64,000 bases of DNA from Pseudomonas sp. TCU-HL1 (GTDB lineage Bacteria; Pseudomonadota; Gammaproteobacteria; Pseudomonadales; Pseudomonadaceae): positions 5,952,001 through 6,016,000 of the forward strand of contig NZ_CP015992.1 in NCBI RefSeq assembly GCF_001708505.1, given 5' to 3'. The notes below the pieces were generated by a model. The model saw only the letters and a program-made list of their open reading frames with translations. It did no database searches and was not told where the DNA came from. Made by a program: the position numbers and the translations under genes. Below are positions 10,566-19,431 of this stretch, one piece after another; positions within the stretch are counted from its first letter, which is position 1, and each line of letters starts with the position of its first letter.

Positions 10566-12185
10566 TCAGTGGCCGATCCGTCGTGCCGAACGGCGGATCA
10601 AGCCGATCACCGGCAGCAGGCCGACCAGTACCAGGGTCAGTGCGGGCAGAGCAGCGCGAGCCCACTCGCCTTCGCTGGTCATTTCGAAGATGCGCACGGC
10701 CAGGGTGTCCCAGCCGAAGGGGCGCATCAGCAAGGTGGCGGGCATTTCCTTGAGCACGTCGACGAACACCAGCAACGCAGCGCTGAGGGTGCCGGGCACC
10801 AGCAGCGGCAGGTAAACCCGGAAGAACAGCGCTGGCCCGCCAACCCCCAGGCTACGGGAAGCTTCCGGCAGCGATGGGCGAATGCGCGCCAGGCCGTTTT
10901 CGAGCGGCCCGTAGGCGACCGCCATGAAGCGCACCAGATACGCCAGCAGCAGGGCGCCGAGGCTACCCAGCAAGAGCGGCTTGCCGGCACCGCCGAGCCA
11001 GCTGGACAGCGGGACCACCAGTTGGCTGTCGAGGTAGCTGAAGGCAAGCATGATGGACACCGCCAGCACCGAGCCCGGCAGCGCGTAGCCCAGGTTGGCC
11101 AGGCCCACCGCCGCACGCACCGGGCGGGTCGGTGCCAGACGCCGGGCGAAGGCCAGCAGCAGGGCCACGCAAACGGTGAGCAGCGCTGCCATGCCGCCGA
11201 GATAAAGCGTGTGCAGGATCAGGCCGGCGTAACGTTCGTCTAGGTCGAAACGACCCCGCAGCCAGAACCACACCAGCAACTGCAGCATGGGAATGACAAA
11301 GGCACAGGCAAATACCAGGGAGCACCAGAACGTAGCCGCCAGGGCCTTGATGCCGTGCAGGTGATAGAGCGCCTTGCCCCGCGGCCGCTCGCTGGCCGGA
11401 CGGCTGGCGCCACGGGCGCGCCGCTCGCCGTAGAGCACCAGGCAGACACCGAGCAGCAGCAGGCTGGCCAGTTGGGTAGCGCTCGAAAGGCTGAAGAAGC
11501 CGTACCAGGTCTTGTAGATGGCGGTGGTGAAGGTATCGAAGTTGAAGACAGCCACGGCGCCGAAATCGGCCAGGGTCTCCATGATGGCCAGGGCCAGGCC
11601 GGCACCGATGGCCGGTCGCGCCATGGGCAAGGCAACGCGCCAGAAGGCCTGCCAGGGCGACTGCCCGAGCACCCGGGCGGCCTCCATCAGGCCCTTGCCC
11701 TGGGCCAGGAACGCAGCACGGGCCAGCAGGTAGACGTAGGGGTAGAACACCAGCACCAGCACCAGGATCACCCCGCCGGTGGAGCGCACCCGCGGCAGCC
11801 GCAGGCCGCTGCCGAACCACTCGCGAAGCAGGGTCTGTACCGGACCGGAGAAATCGAACAGGCCGATGAAGACGAAAGCCAGTACATAGGCCGGGACGGC
11901 GAAAGGCAGCATCAGCGCCCAGTCCAGCCAACGCCGGCCGGGGAATTCACAGAGGCTGGTGAGCCAGGCCAGACTGACGCCGATCAGCGTCACCCCCACC
12001 GAGACGCCCAGGATCAGAACCAGGGTGTTGCCCAACAGGCGCGGCATCTGGGTTTCCCAGAGGTGGGACCAGATTTCCCCATCCACTTCGCCCCAGGACA
12101 GTAGCAGGACGCTGAGTGGCAGCAGTACAAGGACGGCGACGGCAAAACTGATGGGGTACCAGCGGCGCTGGGCGGGATGGGCCAC
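10566..12185 (-). CDS. iron(III) ABC transporter permease (FbpB type)
   Basis: A 539-residue inner-membrane permease made of two fused permease domains, each with about six membrane segments, as in the FbpB/SfuB/HitB family for ferric iron. Two cytoplasmic EAA loops that dock the ATPase are visible: EAARVLGQSP near residue 168 and EASRSLGVGG near residue 455. The gene follows the binding-protein gene in the same direction with a hairpin between them (12211-12235). No ATPase gene is adjacent, so the ATPase must be supplied from elsewhere. P. aeruginosa has the same two-gene arrangement next to gcvT (from memory). Confidence 0.93.
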   Translation of the reverse strand: MAHPAQRRWYPISFAVAVLVLLPLSVLLLSWGEVDGEIWSHLWETQMPRLLGNTLVLILGVSVGVTLIGVSLAWLTSLCEFPGRRWLDWALMLPFAVPAYVLAFVFIGLFDFSGPVQTLLREWFGSGLRLPRVRSTGGVILVLVLVFYPYVYLLARAAFLAQGKGLMEAARVLGQSPWQAFWRVALPMARPAIGAGLALAIMETLADFGAVAVFNFDTFTTAIYKTWYGFFSLSSATQLASLLLLGVCLVLYGERRARGASRPASERPRGKALYHLHGIKALAATFWCSLVFACAFVIPMLQLLVWFWLRGRFDLDERYAGLILHTLYLGGMAALLTVCVALLLAFARRLAPTRPVRAAVGLANLGYALPGSVLAVSIMLAFSYLDSQLVVPLSSWLGGAGKPLLLGSLGALLLAYLVRFMAVAYGPLENGLARIRPSLPEASRSLGVGGPALFFRVYLPLLVPGTLSAALLVFVDVLKEMPATLLMRPFGWDTLAVRIFEMTSEGEWARAALPALTLVLVGLLPVIGLIRRSARRIGH

Positions 12186-12210
12186 GCAAACCTCTCGGGG
12201 ATCGAAACAG

Positions 12211-12235
12211 GACGCCCCGGACTGGCCGGGGCGTC
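12211..12235 (-). terminator. attenuator-like hairpin between binding-protein and permease genes
   Basis: GACGCCCCGG / CCGGGGCGTC, ten paired bases with a 5-base loop, 23 bases after the binding-protein stop. Only a weak T stretch follows (CTGTTTCG). In ABC operons such hairpins commonly keep the binding protein in excess over the permease. Confidence 0.6.
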
Positions 12236-12258
12236 GAGTATAGCGGCAGAGTGGCGGA

Positions 12259-13260
12259 TCAGTTCCAGCCGACCCGGTCCATCATCTTGATGGCTTCGGC
12301 CTGACGCTTGCCGGCCACCTCCACCGGAATGCTGTCGGCCTTGAAGCTACCCCACGCGGCCACTTCGGCCGATGGCTTGACCTTCGGGTTGGCCGGGAAT
12401 TCCTGGTTGATGCCGGCAAACAAGCCCTGGGCCTCGTCGGTGGTCATCCACTCCACCAGCGCCTTGGCGGCCTCGGGGTGCGGCGCATGCCGGGTCAGGC
12501 CGATGCCGGACAGGTTCACGTGAACGCCGCGATCGGCCTGGTTCGGCCAGAAGATCTTCACCCGCAGGTCAGGGTTTTCTTTGTGCAGGCGGCCGTAATA
12601 GTAGGTGTTGACGATGCCCACGTCGCACTGGCCGGCATCCACTGCCTGGATCACCGCGTTGTCATCGGCGAAGACATCAGTGGCCAGGTTGTTCACCCAG
12701 CCCTTGAGGATTTCCTCAGCCTTGGCCGCACCATGGGTTTCGATCAGGGTGGCGGTCAGCGACTGGTTGTAGACCTTCTTCGCGGTGCGCAGGCAGAGGC
12801 GACCTTCCCAATTCTGGTCGGCCAGCGCCTCGTAGGTGGACAGCTCTTCCGGCTTCACCCGCTCGGTGGAATAGACGATGGTCCGCGCACGCAGCGACAG
12901 GCCGGTCCAGGCATGGCTGCCGGCGCGGTACTGGGGCGGGATGTTGGCGTCGATCACAGGCGAGGTAAAGGGCTGCAGGATGCCCATCTGCTCGGCTTGC
13001 CAGAGGTTGCCGGCATCGACGGTCAGCAGCAGGTCGGCCACGCCGTTGTCGCCCTCTGCCTTGATCCGCTGCATCAGCGGGGCTTCCTTGTCGGTGATGA
13101 ACTTGATCTGCACACCGGTCTTGGCCGTATAGGCGTCGAATACCGGCTTGATCAGTTCATCGATACGCGAGGAATAAACCACCACTTCGTCGGCGGCCTG
13201 CACCGAAGTAGCGGCGGCGGACAGCGCAAGGAGCGCGAAAAGGGACTGACGTACCCGCAT
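12259..13260 (-). CDS. periplasmic iron(III)-binding protein (FbpA/FutA type)
   Basis: A 333-residue ferric-ion-binding protein of the ABC system. Residues 1-22 form a signal peptide (cleavage VQA-ADE). The mature protein starts with the family-typical EVVVYSSRIDELIKP. The iron-binding tyrosine cluster YYY is at residues 220-222 (NTYYYGRL). It captures ferric iron in the periplasm and delivers it to the permease encoded next. A possible Fur site lies upstream (13289-13307). Confidence 0.94.
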   Translation of the reverse strand: MRVRQSLFALLALSAAATSVQAADEVVVYSSRIDELIKPVFDAYTAKTGVQIKFITDKEAPLMQRIKAEGDNGVADLLLTVDAGNLWQAEQMGILQPFTSPVIDANIPPQYRAGSHAWTGLSLRARTIVYSTERVKPEELSTYEALADQNWEGRLCLRTAKKVYNQSLTATLIETHGAAKAEEILKGWVNNLATDVFADDNAVIQAVDAGQCDVGIVNTYYYGRLHKENPDLRVKIFWPNQADRGVHVNLSGIGLTRHAPHPEAAKALVEWMTTDEAQGLFAGINQEFPANPKVKPSAEVAAWGSFKADSIPVEVAGKRQAEAIKMMDRVGWN

Positions 13261-13288
13261 TGCTGGAGCCTCTTGATAGCGACAAAGG

Positions 13289-13307
13289 CTGAATGATAGT
13301 CAACCTC
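13289..13307. promoter_or_regulatory. possible Fur box upstream of the iron-binding protein gene
   Basis: The minus strand of this 19-mer, GAGGTTGACTATCATTCAG, matches the classical Fur consensus at 11 of 19 positions, best in the half ATCATT. It lies 29 bases before the start codon. The match is weak; the iron-transport context raises the likelihood. Confidence 0.35.
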
Positions 13308-13356
13308 AGTTGCGAGAAATAGTTGTATTTATGTCGGGGAGTGTATGCCTTCCTCC

Positions 13357-13378
13357 CCTCTCCCCCTGGGAGAGAGGG
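13357..13378. repeat. CCCTCTCCC palindromic intergenic repeat
   Basis: CCCTCTCCC and GGGAGAGAGGG face each other around a 2-base loop. Palindromes of this composition are common REP-type elements between Pseudomonas genes. It lies just downstream of the ubiI-like stop and may also end that transcript, although there is no T run. Confidence 0.5.
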
Positions 13379-13387
13379 CTGTCAGTA

Positions 13388-14608
13388 TCAGGCGCGCGCC
13401 AGGCCCGGCAAGTCGCCAGCCAGCCCCAGGGCCTGGCGCACGAAGAGCGCCTTGGCCTCGGGCATGCCATCGACCCATTTCAGGCCACTGTTGCGCAGCC
13501 AGCGCAAGGGCAGCGGGTTGGCCTGGAACAACCGCTCAAATCCTTCCATGGCGGCCATCATCGCCAGGTTGTGCGGCATGCGCCGACGCTCGTAACGCGC
13601 CAGCACGCGCTCGTCGGCCAAACGCTCACCACGGCCGGCGGCATGCAGCAGCACCTCGGCCAGCACCGCCGCATCGAGGAAGCCGAGGTTGACCCCCTGT
13701 CCCGCCAGCGGGTGAATGGTATGGGCGGCGTCGCCAATCAGCGCGAGGCCCTCTTCCACATAGCGTTTGGCGTGGCGCTGGCGCAGTGGGAGGCACAGGC
13801 GCGGGTCCGCGCCGAGCACCTCACCCAGGCGCCATTCGAAGGCGCGGCCGAGCTCGCGGCAGAAGCCGGCGTCATCCAGGGCCATCAGGCGTTCAGCCTC
13901 GGCCGGTGTTGCCGACCAGACGATGGAGCACCACTGCTCACCGTCCCGCTCCAGCGGCAGGAAGGCCAGCGGGCCGTCGTCGGTGAAGCGCTGCCAGGCG
14001 GTGCGCTGGTGCGGCTCGGCGCAGCGCACGCTGGTGACGATAGCGTGGTGCAGGTAATCCCACTCGCGGGTCGCGCAGCCGGCCAGGCGGCGCACCGCGG
14101 AATTGGCACCGTCGGCGGCCACCACCAGGGGGGCGCGCAGTTCGCGACCGTCCTCCAGGGTCAGCAACCAGTCATCACCGGAACGGCGCAGGCGCTCCAG
14201 ACGCGCCCCCGGCATCAGGCCGATGCCGCTGTCGTGCAGGGGCTCCATCAGGGCGTCCTGGACCACGCGGTTCTCGACGATATGGCCAAGCACCTCGGCG
14301 TGGACACTGGAGGCGGCAAAGTGGATCTGTCCCGTGCCGGAGCCATCCCACACATGCATTTCGCCGTAGGGGCTGCTGCGCCGGGCGGCAATGCCGGGCC
14401 AGGCACCGAGGCGTTCGAGGATGCGCTGGCTGGCCGCCGACAGGGCACTGACCCGAGGTTCGAATGCCGACGCCGAGTCGAAGGGTTTGATGCTGAGCGG
14501 GCTGCCGTCGATCAGCAGGATGTCCAGGCCGCTGTCTTTCAGTGCCAGGGCCAACGCACTGCCGACCATGCCGGCGCCCACGATGATCAGATCCGCGCGC
14601 AGTTCCAT
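13388..14608 (-). CDS. FAD-dependent ubiquinone hydroxylase (UbiI/VisC type)
   Basis: A flavoprotein monooxygenase of the UbiH/UbiF/UbiI family, about 406 residues, acting on the aromatic ring during ubiquinone synthesis at the inner membrane. An N-terminal FAD Rossmann motif (VGAGMVGSALALAL), a DG motif (VVAADGANSAVRR) and the family signature GDAAHTIHPLAGQGVNLG are visible. The ATG at 14608 is preferred over an in-frame GTG at 14647 because the FAD fold starts there and AAGG lies upstream. It follows ubiH by about 45 bases, giving the run pepP-ubiH-ubiI. Which ring position it hydroxylates cannot be proved from sequence; position in the operon favours UbiI. Confidence 0.88.
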   Translation of the reverse strand: MELRADLIIVGAGMVGSALALALKDSGLDILLIDGSPLSIKPFDSASAFEPRVSALSAASQRILERLGAWPGIAARRSSPYGEMHVWDGSGTGQIHFAASSVHAEVLGHIVENRVVQDALMEPLHDSGIGLMPGARLERLRRSGDDWLLTLEDGRELRAPLVVAADGANSAVRRLAGCATREWDYLHHAIVTSVRCAEPHQRTAWQRFTDDGPLAFLPLERDGEQWCSIVWSATPAEAERLMALDDAGFCRELGRAFEWRLGEVLGADPRLCLPLRQRHAKRYVEEGLALIGDAAHTIHPLAGQGVNLGFLDAAVLAEVLLHAAGRGERLADERVLARYERRRMPHNLAMMAAMEGFERLFQANPLPLRWLRNSGLKWVDGMPEAKALFVRQALGLAGDLPGLARA

Positions 14609-14653
14609 ATCAGGCCTTGAGGCTCCCTGTGTGTCCGCGTTCGGCACGCCCGG

Positions 14654-15841
14654 TCAGTCCGGGCGAGTGCCCAGGCCCATGGCCTGGCGGGCGAACCAGC
14701 GCTTGGCCGGCGGCAGCAGGTCGAGGCCGAGCAGGCCCAGGTTGCGTCCGGCGGCCAGCAGCGGCTCGGCGGTGGAGAAGAGGCGGGTCACCTGATCGGA
14801 GAATCCCACCGTGAGGTTCTGGTCCAGGCGCTGGCGCTGCAGGTAGCCCTGCAGGGTGGCGAAATCACCCGGTAACTTGTTGTCGCTGGCCAGCAGCGCT
14901 TCGGCCAGCGCCTGGGCGTCGCGCAGCGACAGGTTGTAACCCTGGCCGGCGATCGGATGCAGGCTGTGCGCGGCATTACCCAGCACCACCAGGTTGGAGC
15001 GCACCTGTTCTTCGGCTTCCACCAGTTCCAGCGGATAGAGATGCCGGGCGCCCACCTGCTGGAAGGCGCCCAGGCGGTAGCCGAAGGTGTCCTGCAGTTC
15101 GTCAAGGAAGCGCCGCTCGTCAATCCTGGCAAGGCGCTCGGCGTCGTTGCCCGGCCGGCTCCAGATCAACGCGCAGCGGTTTTCCGGCAGCGGCAACAGG
15201 GCCATCGGGCCGTTGTCGGTGAAGCGTTCGAAGGCCTGGCCACGATGGGCCTCCAGCGGGCTCACGTTAGCGATCAACGCGGTCTGCTGGTAAGGCGTGC
15301 GATGCACACCGATGCCCAGCTGCTCGCGCAGGCCGGAGCGGCCACCGTCGGCCAGTACCGCCAGGTCGCAATCGAGTTGGGTTTCGTCATTCAGGATCAG
15401 GCGGTAGCGACCCTCCAGGGCCTGCATGCCGACCACTTCGGCCGGGCAGTGCCAAGTCACCACCTCCTCGTCCAGCGCCTGCCAGAGGCACTGGCCAAGC
15501 CAGGCGTTCTCGACCACATATCCCAGGGCCGGGACGCCCTCTTCAAGGGCGGAGAGGCGCGCAGCGCCAAAGCGCCCACGGTCGGACACATGGATCTGCA
15601 GGATCGGCTCGGCGCGCTGGCTGATGGCCTGCCAGAGGCCGAAGCGTTCGTAGATCTGCCGGCTGCCGAAAGACAGCGCGGAGGAGCGGGCATCGTAGCT
15701 GGGCTGGAAGCTGTCGCCGGGGGCGAAGGGCTCGATCAGGACGATCTTCCACCCCCGCGCCCGCGCACCGTCCTGCAGTGCCAGGGCCAGGCTGGCGCCG
15801 ACCAGGCCACCGCCAATGATCGCGACTTGGCTGCGCTGCAT
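14654..15841 (-). CDS. ubiH: 2-octaprenyl-6-methoxyphenyl hydroxylase
   Basis: A 395-residue FAD monooxygenase of ubiquinone synthesis, related to the gene downstream. It shows IIGGGLVGASLALAL at the N-terminus, a central VLADGGRSGLR DG motif and GNAAHSLHPIAGQGYNL near residue 290. It starts one base after the pepP stop (stop 15843-15845, ATG ends 15839), so translation is coupled. The pepP-ubiH-ubiI order is the conserved proteobacterial arrangement (E. coli pepP-ubiH-ubiI), which supports the gene name. Confidence 0.92.
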   Translation of the reverse strand: MQRSQVAIIGGGLVGASLALALQDGARARGWKIVLIEPFAPGDSFQPSYDARSSALSFGSRQIYERFGLWQAISQRAEPILQIHVSDRGRFGAARLSALEEGVPALGYVVENAWLGQCLWQALDEEVVTWHCPAEVVGMQALEGRYRLILNDETQLDCDLAVLADGGRSGLREQLGIGVHRTPYQQTALIANVSPLEAHRGQAFERFTDNGPMALLPLPENRCALIWSRPGNDAERLARIDERRFLDELQDTFGYRLGAFQQVGARHLYPLELVEAEEQVRSNLVVLGNAAHSLHPIAGQGYNLSLRDAQALAEALLASDNKLPGDFATLQGYLQRQRLDQNLTVGFSDQVTRLFSTAEPLLAAGRNLGLLGLDLLPPAKRWFARQAMGLGTRPD

Positions 15842-15842
15842 G

Positions 15843-17177
15843 TCAGGCGGCCTGGCTACGTGCGGCAGCCATCAGCGCCTCGATCTCGACCACCGACTTG
15901 GGTACGCCGCCGGTCAGGATTTCGCAGCCGGTCTTCGTGACCACCACGTCGTCCTCGATGCGCACGCCGATACCGCGCCACTTCTTCGGTACGTCCTGGT
16001 TGTCGGCACCGATGTAGATGCCCGGTTCGACGGTCATCGCCATGCCCGCTTCGAGCACGCGCCACTCGCCGCCGACCTTGTATTCACCAACGTCGTGCAC
16101 ATCCATGCCCAGCCAGTGGCCGGCACGGTGCATGTAGAAGGCCTTGTAGGCTTCGGAGGCGATCAGCTCGTCGACATCGCCCTTCAGCAGACCCAGCTCC
16201 ACAAGACCGGCGGTGATGACCTGCACGGTGGCTTCATGGGCTTCGTTCCAGTGCTTGCCGGGGGCAATTTCAAGGAAGGCGGCTTCCTGGGATTTCAGCA
16301 CCAGCTCGTAGATAGCCTTCTGCTCGGGGCTGAAGGTGCCGCTGACCGGGAAGGTGCGGGTGATGTCGCTGGCGTAGCAATCGAGCTCACAGGCGGCGTC
16401 GATCAGCACCAGGTCGCCATCTTTCAGCGGAGCGTCGTTTTCCCGATAGTGCAGGATGCAGGCGTTCTTGCCCGCGGCAACAATCGAGCCGTAAGCCGGC
16501 ATCTTCGCGCCGCCCTTGCGGAACTCGTATTCCAGCTCGGCTTCCAGGTGATATTCGTGGAGCCCGGCGCGGGCCGTCTGCATGGCGCGTACATGGGCGC
16601 GAGCGGAAACCTCGGAGGCTTCGCGCATGACCTTCACTTCCGCCGCCGACTTGTACAGGCGCATGTCGTGCAGCAGGTGGTCGAGCGCAACGAATTCCTT
16701 GGGCGGCTGGGCACCCTGGCGGGCCTTGGAGCGGATGGTGTTGACCCACTCCATCAGGTGTTGGTCGAACTCGGTGTTGGTGCCGATGGAGTAGTAGACG
16801 CGGCTGCGCCCCTCGATCAGGCCGGGGAGAATGTCGTCGATGTCACCGATGGGGAAAGCATCGTCAGCTCCATACGCGCTGATCGCGCCATCCTGGCCGG
16901 CACGCAGGCCGTCCCAGAGCTCACGCTCCGGATCACGCTCGCGGCAGAACAGCACGTACTCGCCGTGCTCGCGGCCGGGGATCAGCACCAGCACCGCTTC
17001 CGGCTCGGGAAAGCCGCTGAGATACTGGAAATCGCTGTCCTGGCGATAGACGTGCTCGACATCGCGGTTGCGGATGTACACCGGCGCGGCAGGCAGGATG
17101 GCGATGCTGTTGGCTTCCATCTGCGCCATCAGCGCCTTGCGCCGGCGGGCATACTCGGCCTTGGGGATACGGGTCAT
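15843..17177 (-). CDS. pepP: Xaa-Pro aminopeptidase P
   Basis: A cytoplasmic dinuclear manganese peptidase of 444 residues that removes N-terminal residues preceding proline. It has an N-terminal creatinase-like domain and a C-terminal pita-bread domain. Metal ligands can be seen in LIDAACELDCYASDITRTFP (two Asp), RAGHWLGMDVHD (His), TVEPGIYI (Glu) and VRIEDDVVV (Glu). The length matches E. coli PepP. It is followed by ubiH with a one-base gap. A hairpin GGGCGGGC/GCCCGCC lies in the 40-base space before it. Confidence 0.96.
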   Translation of the reverse strand: MTRIPKAEYARRRKALMAQMEANSIAILPAAPVYIRNRDVEHVYRQDSDFQYLSGFPEPEAVLVLIPGREHGEYVLFCRERDPERELWDGLRAGQDGAISAYGADDAFPIGDIDDILPGLIEGRSRVYYSIGTNTEFDQHLMEWVNTIRSKARQGAQPPKEFVALDHLLHDMRLYKSAAEVKVMREASEVSARAHVRAMQTARAGLHEYHLEAELEYEFRKGGAKMPAYGSIVAAGKNACILHYRENDAPLKDGDLVLIDAACELDCYASDITRTFPVSGTFSPEQKAIYELVLKSQEAAFLEIAPGKHWNEAHEATVQVITAGLVELGLLKGDVDELIASEAYKAFYMHRAGHWLGMDVHDVGEYKVGGEWRVLEAGMAMTVEPGIYIGADNQDVPKKWRGIGVRIEDDVVVTKTGCEILTGGVPKSVVEIEALMAAARSQAA

Positions 17178-17217
17178 GCGCGCTCCTTCAGGGCGGGCAA
17201 GCGCCCGCCACTCGGGT

Positions 17218-17772
17218 TCAATGCAACGAGGGTTTGGCAGCCGGCGCGGCAGGCTTGGCGCACTCGGCGAAAAGCAACAGCGGCGCGACGCGCAGGTACT
17301 CCATCACTTCCATGTAGTCGCTCTCGCCGTCATCGGAGTCTTCCAGGGCGCTTTGCACCTGGGCGATGGAGGCGAGGTCCTGAAGTACTTCGACCGCTTC
17401 GCCGGACAACGCGCCCTCACGGGCCGTCAGGCCGAAGCCACCGAGGAAACCCTGGCACCACTGCCCGAGGGCGGCGGCACGTTCGGCCAGCGGCGCGTCG
17501 TCGCTGGGCAACAGCAGGACCACGGCCATCTCGGTGCCGGTCAACTCGCTCTTGACCATTTCCTGCAGGCCGATCAGGGCCTGGCGCAGGCTGTCCTGCG
17601 GGGCACCGCCGAGCAACTCGGCGGCATCCTCCAGCCAGGGTTCGGGCTCGAAGCCGGAACCGGCGCAGCTGCGGCCCAGGAGCAGGCCGTGCAATTCGGC
17701 GGGAGAAACCGGCTGGCCAGTGGTGGCGAGAAGCGCGGCGAAAGCGTTGTAGGGAGAATTCGAACTGGACAT
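17218..17772 (-). CDS. YecA/YgfB family (UPF0149) protein
   Basis: A 184-residue protein of the UPF0149 family, placed directly before pepP as in many gamma-proteobacteria (E. coli ygfB-pepP). The sequence has the family's N-terminal YNAFAALL...PAELHGLLLG and C-terminal ESDYMEVMEYLRVAPLLLF blocks. The start at 17772 (MSSSNSPYNAF) removes a low-complexity extension that would reach 17871. Reported roles differ between species; I assign no function. It is divergent from the coiled-coil/zapA genes, so 17773-17977 holds promoters for both directions. Confidence 0.88.
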   Translation of the reverse strand: MSSSNSPYNAFAALLATTGQPVSPAELHGLLLGRSCAGSGFEPEPWLEDAAELLGGAPQDSLRQALIGLQEMVKSELTGTEMAVVLLLPSDDAPLAERAAALGQWCQGFLGGFGLTAREGALSGEAVEVLQDLASIAQVQSALEDSDDGESDYMEVMEYLRVAPLLLFAECAKPAAPAAKPSLH

Positions 17773-17977
17773 AAGGGTGGCTAGGCGCCAAAGGGCGCAA
17801 TCACTAGAATGACGGCCTCGTATCCTAGCAGTCTGGCGCGGTGAAGGCAGCATCGGCCGCCCTGCCAGCAAGCCCGGCTAGCGGACGTGCGACAATTCGC
17901 GCCGGTGCGTGCAGGTTTGACCCTTCCCCGTGTCGGTCCTATATAGTTCCGGTCATTCCCCACCAAGTAGACAGCCC

Positions 17978-18187
17978 ATGGAAGACGCCGAACTGCATGC
18001 ACTGACAGCCAAGCTGGAGCTCCTGATCCAGCGTGTCGAGCAGCTCAAGGCCCAGAACCGGCTCCTGCTTGCCAGCGAGAAGGCCTGGCGCGAAGAACGC
18101 GCTCATCTGATCGAAAAGAACGAAATGGCCCGGCTCAAGGTCGAAGCGATGATTTCGCGCCTGAAAGCCCTGGAGCAGGATTCATGA
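17978..18187 (+). CDS. small coiled-coil protein, TIGR02449 family
   Basis: A 69-residue, highly charged, fully helical protein with a heptad pattern from about residue 8 to 66 (LTAKLELLIQRVEQLKAQNRLLL). It is always found directly upstream of zapA in Pseudomonas as far as I know, and here overlaps zapA by four bases (ATGA at 18184-18187). Size and coiled coil recall ZapB, a division factor that binds ZapA, but this is inference from context. Start at 17978; an in-frame ATG at 17930 would add a proline-rich tail with no support. Confidence 0.85.
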   Translation: MEDAELHALTAKLELLIQRVEQLKAQNRLLLASEKAWREERAHLIEKNEMARLKVEAMISRLKALEQDS

Positions 18188-18501
18188 CCCAGTCCAACAA
18201 CACCGTCACCGTCCAAATCCTTGATAAGGAATACTGCATCGCCTGCCCTGCGGACGAACGCGCCAACCTCGAAAGCGCCGCCCGCTACCTGGACGGCAAG
18301 ATGCGCGAGATCCGTTCTAGCGGGAAGGTCATCGGTGCCGATCGCATTGCAGTAATGGCCGCCCTGAACATCACCCACGACCTGCTGCACAAGCAGCAGC
18401 GCCTGGATCAGGAAGCGACCTCGACCCGCGAGCGCGTACGCGACCTGCTGGAGCGCGTCGACGTCGCCCTGGCCACCGACCCGGACGGCCACCAGGCCTG
18501 A
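18184..18501 (+). CDS. zapA: cell division protein ZapA
   Basis: A 105-residue FtsZ-associated protein that cross-links FtsZ filaments at the Z ring. The N-terminal beta-rich domain (VTVQILDKEYCIACPADERANLESAARYLDGKM) and the C-terminal coiled coil (about 65-97) are typical and full length. Translation is coupled to the upstream coiled-coil gene by a four-base overlap. The next gene downstream is 6S RNA, as in P. aeruginosa and E. coli. Confidence 0.95.
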   Translation: MTQSNNTVTVQILDKEYCIACPADERANLESAARYLDGKMREIRSSGKVIGADRIAVMAALNITHDLLHKQQRLDQEATSTRERVRDLLERVDVALATDPDGHQA

Positions 18502-18583
18502 GCGGCGCGGCAAAGTGACGCTCCTCGGCGCTTTTTGACACAGCCGGGCCGACACGCAGCAGTTCCCACAGCGGTTCTTGGGG

Positions 18584-18589
18584 TATACT
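18584..18589 (+). promoter_or_regulatory. -10 element of the 6S RNA promoter
   Basis: TATACT lies about six bases before the predicted 5' end of 6S RNA, with GGG in front of it. No strong -35 is visible at 17 bases upstream. Confidence 0.55.
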
Positions 18590-18593
18590 CGCC

Positions 18594-18776
18594 GCCAGCT
18601 CCCTGGTGTGTTGGCCAGTCGGTGATGTCCCTGAGCCGATAAATGCAACCACGGGGGTTGCAAGTTGAGGCCGGTGTGCATGTCCGCCTGACGGAAAGCC
18701 TTAACGCCTCCTGCAACCTCCACCTTGAACTTTAGGGTTCAAGGGCTAACCCGACAGCGGCACGACCGGGGAGTCT
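18594..18776 (+). ncRNA. ssrS: 6S RNA
   Basis: 6S RNA binds the sigma-70 holoenzyme as an open-promoter mimic in stationary phase. The sequence matches, from memory, P. aeruginosa 6S RNA closely, including CCAGCTCCCTGGTGTGTTGG at the 5' end, the loop block CAAGGGCTAACCCGACAGCG, and the 3' end CGACCGGGGAG. The closing stem pairs CTCCC near the start with GGGGAG near the end. It lies between zapA and the 5-formyl-THF cyclo-ligase gene, the classical ssrS-ygfA arrangement. The ends are estimates to within a few bases. Confidence 0.93.
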
Positions 18777-18785
18777 ATTTTCTTC

Positions 18786-19391
18786 ATGATCTGCGCTGGT
18801 TCCCACTCCCGCCAGAGCCTGCGCCGCCTGCTCCGTCAGGCCCGCCGCGCACTCACCCCCCTTCAGCAGAAGCTCGCCGCCAAGGCCCTCTATCGCCAGC
18901 TCGCGCAGGACCCTCTGTTCCGCCGCGCCCGGCACGTTGCCCTTTATCTGCCCACCAATGGCGAGATCGACCCGCGCCCCCTGTTGCGCGAAGCACAGCG
19001 GCGCGGCAAGCAGGCTTATCTGCCGGTACTCAACGCCTGGCCGCGGGAGAAGATGGTATTCCAGCGCCTGCTGCCGGGAGAGCGGCTGCAGAAGAATCGC
19101 TTCCGCATCCTCGAGCCACGCGCCAATCCGGCGCAGCAGCGCAAGGCCTGGACACTGGATCTGGTCATGCTGCCCCTGGTGGGCTTCGATGAGTTCGGCG
19201 GACGACTGGGAATGGGCGGCGGCTTCTACGACCGCAGCCTGGCCTACCTGGCACGGCGGCACCAATGGCGCAAACCGACGCTGCTGGGCCTGGCGCACGA
19301 ATGCCAGAAGGTGGACAGGCTGGAGCTCGCGAGCTGGGACGTGGCCCTGCAGGCGACGGTGACGGACAAGGGCTGGTACGAAGGCGACTGA
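18786..19391 (+). CDS. 5-formyltetrahydrofolate cyclo-ligase
   Basis: A 201-residue enzyme (YgfA/MTHFS family) that converts 5-formyl-THF to 5,10-methenyl-THF using ATP, rescuing folate from a dead-end form produced by serine hydroxymethyltransferase. The basic N-terminal helix (RRLLRQARRAL), LPLVGFDEFGGRLGMGGGFYDR and the C-terminal region are present. It starts only about ten bases after 6S RNA, without a clear ribosome-binding site, so it is probably translated from the longer 6S read-through transcript. The folate link fits gcvTHP in the same region. Confidence 0.93.
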   Translation: MICAGSHSRQSLRRLLRQARRALTPLQQKLAAKALYRQLAQDPLFRRARHVALYLPTNGEIDPRPLLREAQRRGKQAYLPVLNAWPREKMVFQRLLPGERLQKNRFRILEPRANPAQQRKAWTLDLVMLPLVGFDEFGGRLGMGGGFYDRSLAYLARRHQWRKPTLLGLAHECQKVDRLELASWDVALQATVTDKGWYEGD

Positions 19392-19431
19392 CAGCGGCAC
19401 CGCGATCCCTGCGGTGCCGGTCGGCGTGAAA

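Noticed and set aside
13310..14620. A 436-codon plus-strand frame opposite the ubiI-like gene
   Set aside because: Antisense shadow; the hydroxylase signature on the minus strand settles it.
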